The notes beneath the pieces are model-generated. The model searched no databases and was not told the DNA's origin. It saw only the letters and a program-made list of their open reading frames with translations. Position numbers and translations under genes: made by a program. DNA of 34,945 nt from Opitutales bacterium (GTDB lineage: Bacteria; Verrucomicrobiota; Verrucomicrobiia; Opitutales; T3Sed10-336), in assembly GCA_007130045.1 (NCBI GenBank), contig SLTG01000136.1:1-34945 (forward strand). The letters are read 5' to 3'. Below, piece by piece: positions 16,113 to 26,600 of this stretch; within the stretch, counting starts at the first letter, position 1; each line of letters begins with the position of its first letter.

Positions 16113-16721
16113 TCAAAAGCTTCCCCGGATCCCGACTTCGATGATGTGAATGCGCGAACCGTCCACGCGGCCCTCGCCCCACGAGGCGTTCTGGGTAGCG
16201 AAAAATCTGTAACCGGCGCGGATGGCGGCGTTTCGCGCCAATTCATATTCGACCCCCGCCATCGCCTGGTAGGCGAAAACGGTCTCGCTGTCGTCAAACA
16301 CCGTTTCTCCCTCGGACCGGATTCGTTCGGCGGAAATCCGGGAGGCGCCGAAACCGCCTCCGATGTAGGGACGGTAGAGCCGGGCGCCGTAAAAATCGTA
16401 GAATCCATTCAGCATCAGCCCGAGGTTCTGAACACTGCCGCTCGCCCTTTGCGGTCCTGTGTCCGTGTCAAGTCGCCGAACGTCCGACGTACGATAGACG
16501 AACTCGCCCTCCAGCCGTACGGGATCAAAGTTAAAGCCGACCGCCACCGACCCGCCCAAGTCGTCATCCAGCTTGATGGTGTTGCCGTCGTCATCGCCGT
16601 GATCGCGCGGAAAGCCGAAACCGAAGCTGCCGCCCACGTAAATATCGGAGCGCAGGTCCGGGGTGGCGAATAGAAAAGCAAGGATCAGGGAAACCGCGGG
16701 AACCAGAATTCGGATTTTCAT
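16113..16721 (-). CDS. Small outer-membrane beta-barrel protein (paralogue 1)
   Basis: This 202-residue protein has a signal peptide (residues 1-24, MKIRILVPAVSLILAFLFAT) and alternating-hydrophobicity strands: IYVGGSFGFGF, GSVAVGFNFDPVRLEGEFVYR, GLMLNGFYDFY, YRPYIGGGFG, VFAYQAMAGVEYEL, IRAGYRFFA. It ends in IIEVGIRGSF with the terminal Phe typical of BAM substrates. The layout matches the eight-stranded OmpA-like/opacity-type barrels. ATG 16721 is chosen because the signal peptide begins there; a longer open frame adds 25 residues without any such feature. It is divergent from the AsmA-like gene across 171 bp. It is clearly related to the barrel at 20721-21431, sharing LMLNGFYDFYGARLYRPYIG versus IMFNGYYDFPTRRIWRPYAG. 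Function is unknown. Confidence 0.82.
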   Translation of the reverse strand: MKIRILVPAVSLILAFLFATPDLRSDIYVGGSFGFGFPRDHGDDDGNTIKLDDDLGGSVAVGFNFDPVRLEGEFVYRTSDVRRLDTDTGPQRASGSVQNLGLMLNGFYDFYGARLYRPYIGGGFGASRISAERIRSEGETVFDDSETVFAYQAMAGVEYELARNAAIRAGYRFFATQNASWGEGRVDGSRIHIIEVGIRGSF

Positions 16722-16786
16722 AGAATAAGAGTGTGAATGAGTCAGCAATACAATCCTTACGCCCTCCGTGTCGAGCTTTTTGCGCC

Positions 16787-16798
16787 GGGTGCGCACCC
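16787..16798. promoter_or_regulatory. Perfect 12-bp palindrome between divergent envelope genes
   Basis: GGGTGCGCACCC is fully self-complementary and lies in the 171-bp region between the barrel and AsmA-like genes. It could be an operator for either or both. Confidence 0.3.
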
Positions 16799-16852
16799 TG
16801 CTCGGATTCGGTTGCGCCGCAGCCCGGATGGCTTTAACATGGGGATAATTCC

Positions 16853-16869
16853 TTCCAATCGAGTTGGAA
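16853..16869. promoter_or_regulatory. Inverted repeat just upstream of the AsmA-like gene
   Basis: TTCCAA-TCGAG-TTGGAA is a perfect 6-bp inverted repeat ending 23 bp before ATG 16893. A GATAAT box (16844-16849) lies just upstream without a good -35. It may be a regulator site. Confidence 0.3.
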
Positions 16870-16892
16870 TTTTTTCCGGATACAGGTTTCTT

Positions 16893-19800
16893 ATGCGCCG
16901 TTTTTTCGTTTACTTTTTCTGGACCTCGGCCGTCGTGGCTTTGCTCGCGATCGTCACGGTCGCCGCCTTATTCATCCCGTCCGTCCAGAAAGCCTTCCTG
17001 GTCCGCGCGCTTTCCGGGCCGGACACGGAGGTGTCGATCGACAACGTCCGCCTTCGGCCCGGATCCGCGGTCGTCTCGGGGTTGTCTCTGGCGACTCCGG
17101 ACGCGCGGATTCGATTCGAAGACCTCGACTCCCGATTCCGGCTTCGTCCGCTCCTTTTCGAGAGAACCGTCCACGTTGAGTCGTTCACCCTTTCGGATAT
17201 CCTCATCGAGACCGAGGAACCGGAAGACCCACCCGCGGACCTGTGGGAGGAATTCGAAGGCCTGTTGATCGACCTGCCTATTGATTTTCGGGTGGATACT
17301 ATGGAGCTCGACGGGATTTTCCGTTCGCCCGCCGGGACGGCGGTCGCCTTTGCCGTGCATGGACGGGATCTCAGTTCCCGCGGCAACGAGGGGCGAATCG
17401 ACGTGAGCCTCGACGTGGAGGATCCCAATCTCCCCGGCGACGGAAGGATGTTCGCCGCGATCGAGGTGCGTCCGGACTTCGACCGCGACGGAGTCTTTCA
17501 ACAACTGAGCGCGGACTTCACCCTGGGCGAGTCGTCCGACTCGCCGCCCCTGCTGCGTACCGAGTTCCGCGCCGAACGAACCCTCAACGGAGAAGACTAT
17601 CGGGCGACCGCCTTTGCTCCAGCCGGAACCGGGCCCGAGCATATCGTGCTTGTGGCGATCGGGGAATGGTCGCGTGTGGACCGCGAGACCAGGGGGGCGG
17701 TCCAAATCGATTTTGCCCGGAACATGCTTCCGGCGGACATCGGAATCGAATCAATTCCCGAGTTCTCGATGAAGGGCCAAACCGATTTTCTGCTTTCCGG
17801 CGACGGCGACATTCAACTGAAATCGGAGAACGCCGTCCGGGTGTCGGAAATCGCCGCGCGCTTCGGGATGCCCCCGGAATTCGATGAACTCACGGTCAAT
17901 GCTTCGTTCGATATCAACATTTCGGATACGCGCCTGTCTCTTGACTCGCTCGATATAGGTATCGCGGAACAGCAGGGCGTCGATCTCGTCCGGATCGGGG
18001 CGCCCTCCTCCCTTGGAATCGAATTGAACGGCGATGGAGTTTGGAGCTTTCCCGACCTCGATCAGCCTCTGCTTCTTGTGGATCTGCCGGGTATCCCTCC
18101 GGAATTGCTCAACCTGTTTCTCGGCGATCTCCGCCTTTCGGCCGATCCCATCACCGCGCGGTTTGCCCTCCATGCCCGAAACGACCGCTTCGAGCTCGAA
18201 ACGCCGGAACCCCTTTCGATTCGAAATCTCGTTCTCAGCGGGCCCGAGGGCAGTATTCTTGACGAGAGCGACATCCAACTGACTCCGTCCGCCGTCGTGT
18301 CGGCGTCCGAATTTTCATTCGGGCTCGAAATCGACGCCTCCCTCCCGCAGGCACGTTCACTCGCCGTCGAGCTTCAGTCAGCCGGCGCCTTCCCGCCGTC
18401 CGACTCCACGCTGACGGTCGGCGTTCGTGCCGGCGGTCTTCCCGCCGAAGCGCCGGTTTCCGAGATCACGCTCACCGGAAACCTCTCCACCACGCATGAG
18501 ACGGGCAATGCCCTTCCCGACTCAGCGGGTTTTTATCTCGTGACCGAAGGCTCCCTTCGTCCGAAATTCCCCGCCCACCTGCCGAACCGGATTAACGTGG
18601 CGGGCGAACTGAGACGCGCCGCGGACGGGATCTTCTATGAACTCGATTCATTTGAGGCGACCGTATCGCCCGCCGAACGCGACTTTCTTCTGCGCGCCGG
18701 CCTCCGCCAACCGATTTCTTTGCGGGGAGGCGGTTCCGTTTTCGAGACGCTGCCCCAGGGAGACCTTCTCGAAATCGAGTTGGGATTGTTGCGGTTGGAT
18801 GAATGGATTCCGGAGGAACATCAAAACGGTGTGGCCGGAGGTCACCTGCGCGGCGGCCTGCGCCTGAGCCGGAACGGCGACGAGCTCCACCTTCGCCCGG
18901 CCGGAGACAGTATTGAGATCGCCGGGCTCCTTCTCGGACCGATGGACGGAGGGGAACGTCCCTCCCTGACCCTGGCGCTGGTTCCCTTCGCGCAAATTGA
19001 CAAAGCGAACGCGAGTTTCGGTCTGGAAAGCCTGATTCTCTCGGCGGAGGAGCAACCGCTTCTCGAAGCGTCGATCGTCGGCGGCCTGCCCTTGAACGGC
19101 TCAAACGAAGCATTCCCCCGGATCACCGGAGAATTCTCCCTCAACGGCAATCTCGCCTCGGTCCGGACCATCCTGGGCGAGGGCGCCTTCCCAAATCTGC
19201 ACGACGGGGCATTCCACGCGGATGCCCGAACGACGCTGGATCCCGAGGATTTTCATGCCGAATGGGAGGGACGTTTCGCCCTTCCCGACCTGCGCGCGAC
19301 CGATCCCGGCAACGCCTTTGCGATCACCGCCACGTTCGATGGCGAAGCCGCAGACACGAGGGCTCAGGGCCGCGTTCTCGCCGGGATCGACGATGGCGCC
19401 GTTATCCAGGACGTGTCCCTCACATTCGAAGCCGATCCGAATAATGAGGGGACTCTTCCCCTTGTGGAAGTCCGCGGTGACAGCGAATATCTCGACCTGG
19501 TTCGCCTGGAAAACCTGGCCGGCATCTTTTCAGCGGACCCGCAACCGGACGCCGTTCCCGACGACGACCCGGCACCGATCGAATCGCTGCTGCCGGTGGA
19601 CCTCCGGGCCGAATTCACGGTGGCGCGGATGAAGGTCCTGCCCGGCTTCGACATCCACGACGTGCGGATCGAACTTGTTGGCGACGACGAAACGATCGAT
19701 GTCCGCCAGGCGCGGGTCGGATTCCTGGACGATGCCGAGATCGAGATCGCGGGAGTCCTTACGGCGAACAACGGAATGCTCGGCTTCGCCTCGACCGGAC

Positions 19801-20558
19801 GGGGCGCCAACATCGACATTGCGGACCTCATGCGGCATACCCAGGGCGTTGCGGAACCGGATATTGAAGGAGTCTTTTCATTTGACTACGAGGGGTCCTC
19901 GCAGGGAGCGGATCCGGCGGCCCTGCTCGGCGCTGTCGACGCCGTGCTGAACGTGACCGGCGAACGGGGCCGCCTGAGGCTCACGGTTCCCGACCGGCGG
20001 ATGGAGAGAATCCGGCGTCTCGCCGGCATGCAGGAAGGGGCGATCGGTTCTGTGATCGCGCGCCTGGCCGGAGCGCCTCCGGGCGTTCAGGCTCTGGCGG
20101 AAAGCGTGAATCTTCTCACCAACATTCCGTACGATTCGATCGACGTGCGGCTGGGAATGAGCGAAGGCCGCACCCTCGTCGTCGAACGCCTGGTGCTTGC
20201 CGGTCCTTTCCTCTATGCCGGGGGCGCCGGGAGACTCGAGGATTTTAATGCGGAAGCCATCGAAGACACCCGGCTCGACCTCCAGGTCGAACTCGGCGCG
20301 GCCGGGGATCTCCGGAATCAGTTCAGTATCCTGCGTCTGCTCTCCGATCAAAGCAACGCACTCGGCTACCGGATGCTTCGGCAACGCCCGGTCTCGATCA
20401 CAGGAACCGTAGGCGACCCGAATCTCCGCGAAGTATGGGATCTCCTGATACAGGCCGGCTCGGGCGCGGCGACCGCCCGCGAAACCCCTGAAGACGAACG
20501 CCGACGGGATCCGGTCGAAGACGCCGTCGAAGGCATCCGCGGCATCCTGGGATGGTGA
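16893..20558 (+). CDS. AsmA-like (AsmA/YhdP/TamB superfamily) envelope protein
   Basis: This 1221-residue protein has one N-terminal membrane anchor (about residues 7-30: FFWTSAVVALLAIVTVAALF). It then has a very long, repetitive, beta-rich periplasmic region. The opening resembles AsmA N-termini (VEDVRLRPGSAVVSGLSLATPDA-like text with DARIRFEDLDSRFRLRPLLF). The AsmA C-terminal-like region is near residues 1000-1190 (VLNVTGERGRLRLTVP, VRLGMSEGRTLVVERLVLAGPFLYAGGAG, LRQRPVSITGTVGDPNL). Proteins of this superfamily form hydrophobic grooves thought to carry phospholipids to the outer membrane. ATG 16893 is chosen because the anchor starts there; upstream codons of the longer open frame look non-coding. 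It is flanked on both sides by paralogous barrel genes on the opposite strand, and its end is followed by a shared hairpin. Confidence 0.82.
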   Translation: MRRFFVYFFWTSAVVALLAIVTVAALFIPSVQKAFLVRALSGPDTEVSIDNVRLRPGSAVVSGLSLATPDARIRFEDLDSRFRLRPLLFERTVHVESFTLSDILIETEEPEDPPADLWEEFEGLLIDLPIDFRVDTMELDGIFRSPAGTAVAFAVHGRDLSSRGNEGRIDVSLDVEDPNLPGDGRMFAAIEVRPDFDRDGVFQQLSADFTLGESSDSPPLLRTEFRAERTLNGEDYRATAFAPAGTGPEHIVLVAIGEWSRVDRETRGAVQIDFARNMLPADIGIESIPEFSMKGQTDFLLSGDGDIQLKSENAVRVSEIAARFGMPPEFDELTVNASFDINISDTRLSLDSLDIGIAEQQGVDLVRIGAPSSLGIELNGDGVWSFPDLDQPLLLVDLPGIPPELLNLFLGDLRLSADPITARFALHARNDRFELETPEPLSIRNLVLSGPEGSILDESDIQLTPSAVVSASEFSFGLEIDASLPQARSLAVELQSAGAFPPSDSTLTVGVRAGGLPAEAPVSEITLTGNLSTTHETGNALPDSAGFYLVTEGSLRPKFPAHLPNRINVAGELRRAADGIFYELDSFEATVSPAERDFLLRAGLRQPISLRGGGSVFETLPQGDLLEIELGLLRLDEWIPEEHQNGVAGGHLRGGLRLSRNGDELHLRPAGDSIEIAGLLLGPMDGGERPSLTLALVPFAQIDKANASFGLESLILSAEEQPLLEASIVGGLPLNGSNEAFPRITGEFSLNGNLASVRTILGEGAFPNLHDGAFHADARTTLDPEDFHAEWEGRFALPDLRATDPGNAFAITATFDGEAADTRAQGRVLAGIDDGAVIQDVSLTFEADPNNEGTLPLVEVRGDSEYLDLVRLENLAGIFSADPQPDAVPDDDPAPIESLLPVDLRAEFTVARMKVLPGFDIHDVRIELVGDDETIDVRQARVGFLDDAEIEIAGVLTANNGMLGFASTGRGANIDIADLMRHTQGVAEPDIEGVFSFDYEGSSQGADPAALLGAVDAVLNVTGERGRLRLTVPDRRMERIRRLAGMQEGAIGSVIARLAGAPPGVQALAESVNLLTNIPYDSIDVRLGMSEGRTLVVERLVLAGPFLYAGGAGRLEDFNAEAIEDTRLDLQVELGAAGDLRNQFSILRLLSDQSNALGYRMLRQRPVSITGTVGDPNLREVWDLLIQAGSGAATARETPEDERRRDPVEDAVEGIRGILGW

Positions 20559-20685
20559 ATCGAATTCCGCATAACCCAAACCGGCCGAGCCCGACACCAG
20601 GTACAAAACGCTGTCAGGCAAAGAAGCTTACGCTTCCAGTTTCCGCTATCACCTCCGCTGTGGCTCAACGGACGAAGAGGGCAGT

Positions 20686-20717
20686 TCGCGGGCGACTCTG
20701 GAAACGTGAGCCCGCGA
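20686..20717. terminator. Bidirectional hairpin between convergent genes
   Basis: TCGCGGGC, a 16-base loop and GCCCGCGA form a perfect 8-bp stem between the ends of the AsmA-like gene and the convergent barrel gene, starting three bases after the latter's stop. No strong T-run is present. A smaller stem GAAGC-TTAC-GCTTC lies upstream near 20625. Confidence 0.5.
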
Positions 20718-20720
20718 GCC

Positions 20721-21431
20721 TCAGAAATTAAAATGCAAGCCGACCTCAAACAGGTGCGCGTTCGTTCCGGTTAACTTGATTTCCTCTCTCTCTCCCCGCC
20801 TCATCGGGTCCCCGATGTCCCAGTGCACATTCTCCGAACCGAAATACCGGTATCCGATAGTCAGATCCGTCTCCGGGGCCAACTCAAACAGCACGCCCAC
20901 CATCAACTGGTACGCCAGAACGACCTCCGAGTCGGACGAGCGGGCGGGATTGACCGAATTCGTCAGCTCGAAATTCCGCAGCGCCAAGTGCGAGAATCCC
21001 AGTCCGGCGCCCGCATAGGGACGCCAGATCCGGCGCGTGGGGAAATCGTAATAACCGTTGAACATGATCGCCGTATCCCGAATGCTTCCGCGGGCCTCGT
21101 AGGTGCGCCCCACCAGAAATCCGGGCGCCAGATCCGGGTGCAAAGGCTCGATGCGGAAATACTGCTGTACCTCGGAGGTCCGGAACGCCGCCTCCAGTTC
21201 GAAACGCCACGACGTGTATTTGTATCCCCATGCCAGCGCCGCTCCCTGATGTTTCCCGGTGTCGATCGACCTGTTCAACGCCCTCTTGTAATCGCTCGCG
21301 TGGCCCGAGCTCATCGAAAACGAAAAATACGGATCCGCCTCGTACAGGAACATCGGCTCCGAGATCAGCGCCGGCAGTTTACCGGGCAAAGCAAACGCAC
21401 AGAGAACGAATAGAAGGCAAAGCTTTTTCAT
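20721..21431 (-). CDS. Small outer-membrane beta-barrel protein (paralogue 2)
   Basis: This 236-residue protein has a signal peptide (about residues 1-21, MKKLCLLFVLCAFALPGKLP) and barrel-type strands: GAALAWGYKYTSWRFELEAAFR, AIMFNGYYDF, WRPYAGAGLGFSHL, VVLAYQLMVGVLFELAP, LTIGYRYFG. It ends in HLFEVGLHFNF with a terminal Phe. It shares strand order and several motifs (NG[FY]YDF, RPY.G.G.G, YQ.M.GV..EL, GYR[FY]F) with the barrel at 16113-16721, so the two are paralogues on either side of the AsmA-like gene. The upstream 227 bp (21432-21658) holds no gene; on the minus strand it contains a TTCATCCGTGGTTT-like simple sequence. The cargo or ligand is unknown. Confidence 0.8.
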   Translation of the reverse strand: MKKLCLLFVLCAFALPGKLPALISEPMFLYEADPYFSFSMSSGHASDYKRALNRSIDTGKHQGAALAWGYKYTSWRFELEAAFRTSEVQQYFRIEPLHPDLAPGFLVGRTYEARGSIRDTAIMFNGYYDFPTRRIWRPYAGAGLGFSHLALRNFELTNSVNPARSSDSEVVLAYQLMVGVLFELAPETDLTIGYRYFGSENVHWDIGDPMRRGEREEIKLTGTNAHLFEVGLHFNF

Positions 21432-21658
21432 AAATCGACCCGAATTGTTCAGCTTTACCCGGAAAAATCAAAAGGAATCTCGTTCGGAGAACAAGGGACA
21501 GGATAAAACCACGGATGAACCATAAAAACTCGGTGCAGAAACAGCCGATCTTCGCTAACCCGACGCTAATTCAATAAGCTGTATGAGAATGAGAAGCACC
21601 CCGGGATTACACTCATACGGTGAAGTCAACAGTGCTTCAGCCTTTCCCTCGAATTTCT

Positions 21659-23383
21659 TCAATCAAGAAATACAACCACGCGAAGGAATCGCCCTCCGGC
21701 ACCCGGATCACTCATATCGTGCTCGTAATCAACTACTTCCTCTATCATTGCCGCGTTCGATCCGGTGAATGGATTATCTTCGCTGCTCCATATATCCTGC
21801 CAGGCGCTCAGATCGTCGGATGCCTGAACTTCATATATCAGATCTTCCGCATTCAACCGAACGAATGTTATCGCCAGATGCACGCCCGATTCCTCGACTC
21901 TGCGACCGGTCTCCGGTAGTGTCGCGGTTCCCGGATTCATCGGATCCCCGTTGAATGCATACTCCAGGAGGTTCGCCACGCCATCCCCATCCGGATCCCT
22001 CTCCGGACCACTAATTGCGGGGTTGTTCAATTCGCTGTCTGAAAAACGTTGCGAGGCCCAAAGTTCGTACCCAATCGGATCAGGCGGGACGTCGCCTCCA
22101 ATATCTCCTCCCTGCAATCGAACAATCCGTCCATGTGGTTCGCCATTATAGGAAAAAAGCGCCCCTGCGATCAGTATCTTCCCGTCCTGCTGAAAAGAAA
22201 TAGAGCGAATGCTTCCTTCAGCCCCCAGCCCCGGATCAAAGTCTCCATCGATCGACCCGTTACTCTCCAGTCGAACCAATCCGTTATACGAATACTCACC
22301 GGGGTCGACATCCTCCTCTCCCCTGTTGACTTCAGTAAAATCGCCTCCGACCAGAATCTTTCCATCCGGCTGCACGCCGATGGAATAAATGCGGCCATTA
22401 AATCCCGTTCCGATATCAAATTCTTCCACATCCACTCGGCTCCCCGTATTGTTCAGCTTCACCAGCCGGTTCGCCGGCTCGCCATTGAGCTCGGTAAAAT
22501 CGCCCCCTACAAAGATGTGATCGTCATCGGTGACCACAACCGCATAAACATCGCCGTTGAACCCTTCCCCGCCAAGACTGAAGTCCGTATCAGTCCCGCC
22601 CGATGCGTTTAAACGCGCCAAGCGTCCCGCCGTCTGCCCGCGAAACGTCGTGAAACTCCCTCCAACGAGGAGTTGACCTTGATTGTCGAAGATAACCGTT
22701 CTCGCCACATTGTTGAATCCATCACCCCCAAATCCAGTGCTTACATCGCCACTTGAATTCAGACTTGCAATAAATCCGGCCGAAGCGCCGCCGAACTGCG
22801 TAAATTGTCCCACTGCGATTACACCTCCGTCGTTGCGAACCGCCAAATCCAAAATTATATCATTGGGCCCGCCGCCCGGATCGAAGCTTCCATCCAGATT
22901 CCCATTGGCCGTGAGCCGTGCAATCGAGTTGCGTTCCACTCCGCCCACCTCGGAAAACCATCCCCCCATCGTCACTTTCCCATCAACGCCCATCGCCACC
23001 GATTCGACCCGGGGCGAGAACGTTCCGGACGGTACTGCAGGATCGAACTCTCCCTCGTTCCACAGTGCTCCGTTCGAACCCAGCAACGCGATTCTGGGTT
23101 GATTCTCGCCGTCATACGTTGTGAAGGTGCCTCCGATCAGGATGCGTGCATCACTGCCTTGCTCCGGGGGTATGTAGGCAAGGGAACGAATCTCGCCCCC
23201 TCCCGCTCCGCTTCCGGTCATAAACGTATCGTCAACCGACGCCGGTCCGTCGCCGAACGCCGGGCTCCCGCCGAAAAAGACAAGTCCCGGCACGGCCAGT
23301 TTAAACGCATTCCCAACAAAGCCTCGAATCCAAACGGATCCAGGGACGTCAGACGTGAAAAATCGATTCCGGGAGGTAGCCAT
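21659..23383 (-). CDS. Exported delta-60 repeat beta-propeller protein
   Basis: This 574-residue protein has a signal-like N-terminus (residues 1-45, hydrophobic VGNAFKLAVPGLVFFGGSPAFG). About six tandem delta-60 (DUF5122) repeats occupy residues ~50-430, each with a core like QPDGKILVGGDFT or DDDHIFVGGDFTELNG and an RLNxxG segment. They fold as propeller blades. A C-terminal region begins with a calcium-binding, thrombospondin-3-like ERDPDGDGVANLLEYAFNGDP (near residue 490) and ends with a beta domain, EVQASDDLSAWQ. That arrangement is common in secreted proteins of Verrucomicrobia and Planctomycetes. The start is ATG 23383; no Shine-Dalgarno is visible. It lies 240 bp downstream of the prepilin-like cassette A gene on the same strand, and that 240 bp holds no supportable gene. 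The role is probably adhesion or surface display; this is an inference. Confidence 0.82.
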   Translation of the reverse strand: MATSRNRFFTSDVPGSVWIRGFVGNAFKLAVPGLVFFGGSPAFGDGPASVDDTFMTGSGAGGGEIRSLAYIPPEQGSDARILIGGTFTTYDGENQPRIALLGSNGALWNEGEFDPAVPSGTFSPRVESVAMGVDGKVTMGGWFSEVGGVERNSIARLTANGNLDGSFDPGGGPNDIILDLAVRNDGGVIAVGQFTQFGGASAGFIASLNSSGDVSTGFGGDGFNNVARTVIFDNQGQLLVGGSFTTFRGQTAGRLARLNASGGTDTDFSLGGEGFNGDVYAVVVTDDDHIFVGGDFTELNGEPANRLVKLNNTGSRVDVEEFDIGTGFNGRIYSIGVQPDGKILVGGDFTEVNRGEEDVDPGEYSYNGLVRLESNGSIDGDFDPGLGAEGSIRSISFQQDGKILIAGALFSYNGEPHGRIVRLQGGDIGGDVPPDPIGYELWASQRFSDSELNNPAISGPERDPDGDGVANLLEYAFNGDPMNPGTATLPETGRRVEESGVHLAITFVRLNAEDLIYEVQASDDLSAWQDIWSSEDNPFTGSNAAMIEEVVDYEHDMSDPGAGGRFLRVVVFLD

Positions 23384-23623
23384 TTAATTGCAGTCTCAGG
23401 TTTTCGACATTTGGAACAATCATGGGTTGATCACGAATTCAGAAACGAGGGTCAAACCAATTCTATCACCGGTTACACTTAATCGGAAAGTCCGTGCGCG
23501 GGAGTCAATCATCTCCGAAGCATGGAACGGGAATGAGCGCGGAAAAACGAATCGAAAGGAGATCGGCATATCCGCGCTCGTTCTCGCCCCGCAGCGTCAC
23601 CGGCTGCCCGAATGACCGCCGTT

Positions 23624-26600
23624 TCAGATTTCATCGGGCTCCAGCCAACGAAACTGGACGACCTCGAACTTCCTTCCAAAGCGATCGGTGCTCGGATTCT
23701 GCGGCTCGACACCACTGGCATCCGGGTTGATCGGGGTGGGAACGCGCTGAACCACGGCTTCGAGCCAGGCGCGGGCTTCCACTCGACCCGTAACCGGATT
23801 ATGGGCATCGCCGTATGCGCGAACAATGAACGTGTCCGAGCGAGCCGTCAGCACCGACCCAAGCGTCGCAAGGAGGTCGTCTTGCGTCAGGAATGATGGG
23901 GAGGCTCTAGGAATCCGCCGCCATTCGGCTCCGTCGAAATACCAATTCAAACCGACCTCGGCAATACCGCCCCCTCCGGAGGTCTGCCATCGTACTTCAT
24001 CGATCGCATCCTGCAATATCCCCGATCCGATGAATTCGGCAACGGTTCCGAAAACAGGATTTCCATAAGACCGGATCTTATCCACGATGATCTCGGCCAT
24101 CGCCATCGCGGCATGGTTATACGACTGACCTCCCTGTCCCGGATCGTTCACCTCGGACCAGAATTGATAAGTGAATTCGTTGTTAAGCGGAAACTCCAAA
24201 TTCAATGGCTTCAGCTCGCGCAGGCTGTTCCGCCAGATGCTGCGCGCGGGCGTCCCCGCAATGTTTTCACGTCCGAAAAAAGTAGCACCGGGGGCCGAGG
24301 AGAAGCGGGAGTAGAAGCTCCCCAGGGGTGAGTTCGCAAATTGGTCGTTGTGCCTGTACACTTCGCCCGTAAAGGGACTAAACACCAGTAAATCCTGTCC
24401 CGCAAAGCTGTGCAACAGCGCCGCCCATGCTTTCACGGATGTCGAGTTGATGTTGAAGGCGCCGTCGTTCAGGACATGCGCGGCGGCTTCCCCGCTGTCG
24501 CGCATGCGATTCAATGTATCCGTATCGAACCCGGTTTCATCCAGATAGGGGCGGATCCGCGGATTCAGAAAGAACGGCCAACCGGCATTCGCCGAAGACG
24601 GCAAAACCGCCGTCGAGAAAAAGTGGGTGTCGAACATGGTCGCGGGCGGGCGTTCGACGCGTACTCGAAGCTGGCCCACCGAGCTGATCGGAATCCAGTC
24701 GTCCGTCCAATTTCCAGATCCAAAATGCGAGAATCCCCCGCTGGAAAGCGATTGGAGATCCTGCTGCACATCGCGCAGGATGTGGTAGAACGTCATGTGC
24801 GGGGGAGGACGCGATGCCGGGCTGGAGCTGCCGGGATTGATCGTCATGATCCCCTGATTTTCCAATTGATTGGCGTATGCCTGGTTTGAATCCTGGTAAA
24901 CGCTCGGGATTCCCATGCCGGGATCGAAGAACACAAGGGCGTAGCCGCGCCGACTGTTGTCGGGCCGCGCGAGGACGTTCGGAATCTGATGGCCGTAGAA
25001 TGTACGTCCCCGTTCCTCATAACTCAGGTTGCGCAGAGGCGGAAGAGAATTATCCAATCCGGTAATGATGCGCCCCTGGGTGTCCACACCGAATCCGAAC
25101 GGCAACTGCGATCCCGGCGCATCAAAATCAGCCATGTACGTGAAGAAATTCCCGTTTGATCCCCAGTCCGCACGCCATGCTTCTACATTGGCATAGGAAG
25201 GAAGCGCTCCCGCATCGATGCCGGAAACATCTTGAAGGCTTACCGAGTCTTCCAAAATAACGAGTTCGCCCTCGTTGGTGAGCACTCTCAGGTTCAACGT
25301 GTTGCCCTCGGGAAATGAAATGGTTGGACGTGCCTCAAAAAGAGTGTAACCCAGGCCGGGGCTGGCAGGTGCGAATTGACCCGTAACCAGCGCGCCGGCG
25401 CTATCGACGCTGAACAAGTGCGTTTCTCCCGAGAAAATTCGCGTCTGCGCATTTCGCTCGAACGCAAGGCGATCATCACTCAAGAGAACCAGATCGCCGA
25501 CCCAAACGTCGAATACAGGGTCAAACTCCTCCTCTTCATGCTCCCACCAGAGGCCAACGGCAACCTGCATGTCTCCTTCAAGCTCGACCGAGAAGGAATC
25601 CACCTCGAGATCGACGTCAAAGGGATTCCAGAGACCGAGCCGCACAACGAGGTTCAAATCGATATTCTCCCCCAATCCGTTGCCCGTGAAGCTCCCGAGG
25701 ACGTGAGCGTGAGTCACAACCGGCTGCGCAAAGGGAGAAACGGCAGCCACGACGCCAAGGGGATACTCGGGATTATCACTGTCCGGCGTTCCCGCCGACC
25801 CGGGCGCCAGCCTGGATGTCGCCCGCGCATTGGCCCACGCCCGGTGGTCGCTGTTCCAACCGGGTTGGCTGAATCGTGTCAGATCGATCTTCAAGCCTCC
25901 ATTCTGACGCGTCGTCGCCTGAACGCCGCGTGAATAAGCTGTTGTATCATGAAAGAGCCTTTCCATTTCCTCCGCGGCATCATTGATGCTGTCTCGTTTC
26001 GAGAACCCGTACGGACGGTCTCCCCACTCGGGATTTCGGATCAGTCCTCGAAAGTTTCCGTTCACTGTCTCGCCATGGGCCTGTCCGCGGGTTATGACCC
26101 GCTGCCATGCGCTCAGGCGCGGATTGATGTGCCGGCTGTTGAGATCGCCCGGTTGATAATTCTGGCCGAAGTAATGGAAGTCGCCGGTCGGAAAGTCAGG
26201 TTCGGAAAGCGTGTTCAGATAGGAAAACCCGAACCGGGTCGGACTGATCGTCCGCGCGAAATCGTCCGCCACCATCGGAGGATTTAACTGCGAAAGGAAG
26301 ACGTTATTCCCCCAATTATCCAACCTTTCCCGAAAAATATCCTGCTGCGACGCGTCGTTTCCAATATAGAACTCCTCTATGGGATACCGGTCACCCGCCT
26401 GCGCGAGACTCGCTTTCACGCCTTCGTCTCCGACCCAGTAGGCGTAGTGCCCGATAATGTGCCCGCCGCTCGGGAGCTGATTGTTACCCCCGGTAATCGA
26501 TTCCGTACCCAACCCCGGGTAGTGATCCACCCGCAACGGGATCCGCGGAGCGTAAACGTAGGCGGACAGTCTCGGTTCTCCCGGTCTCGTAACGTCAAAC

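Noticed and set aside
21480-21560. Possible dispersed repeat with TTCATCCGTGGTTT-like text (minus strand)
   Set aside because: Only one imperfect copy is visible, too little to call a repeat family.
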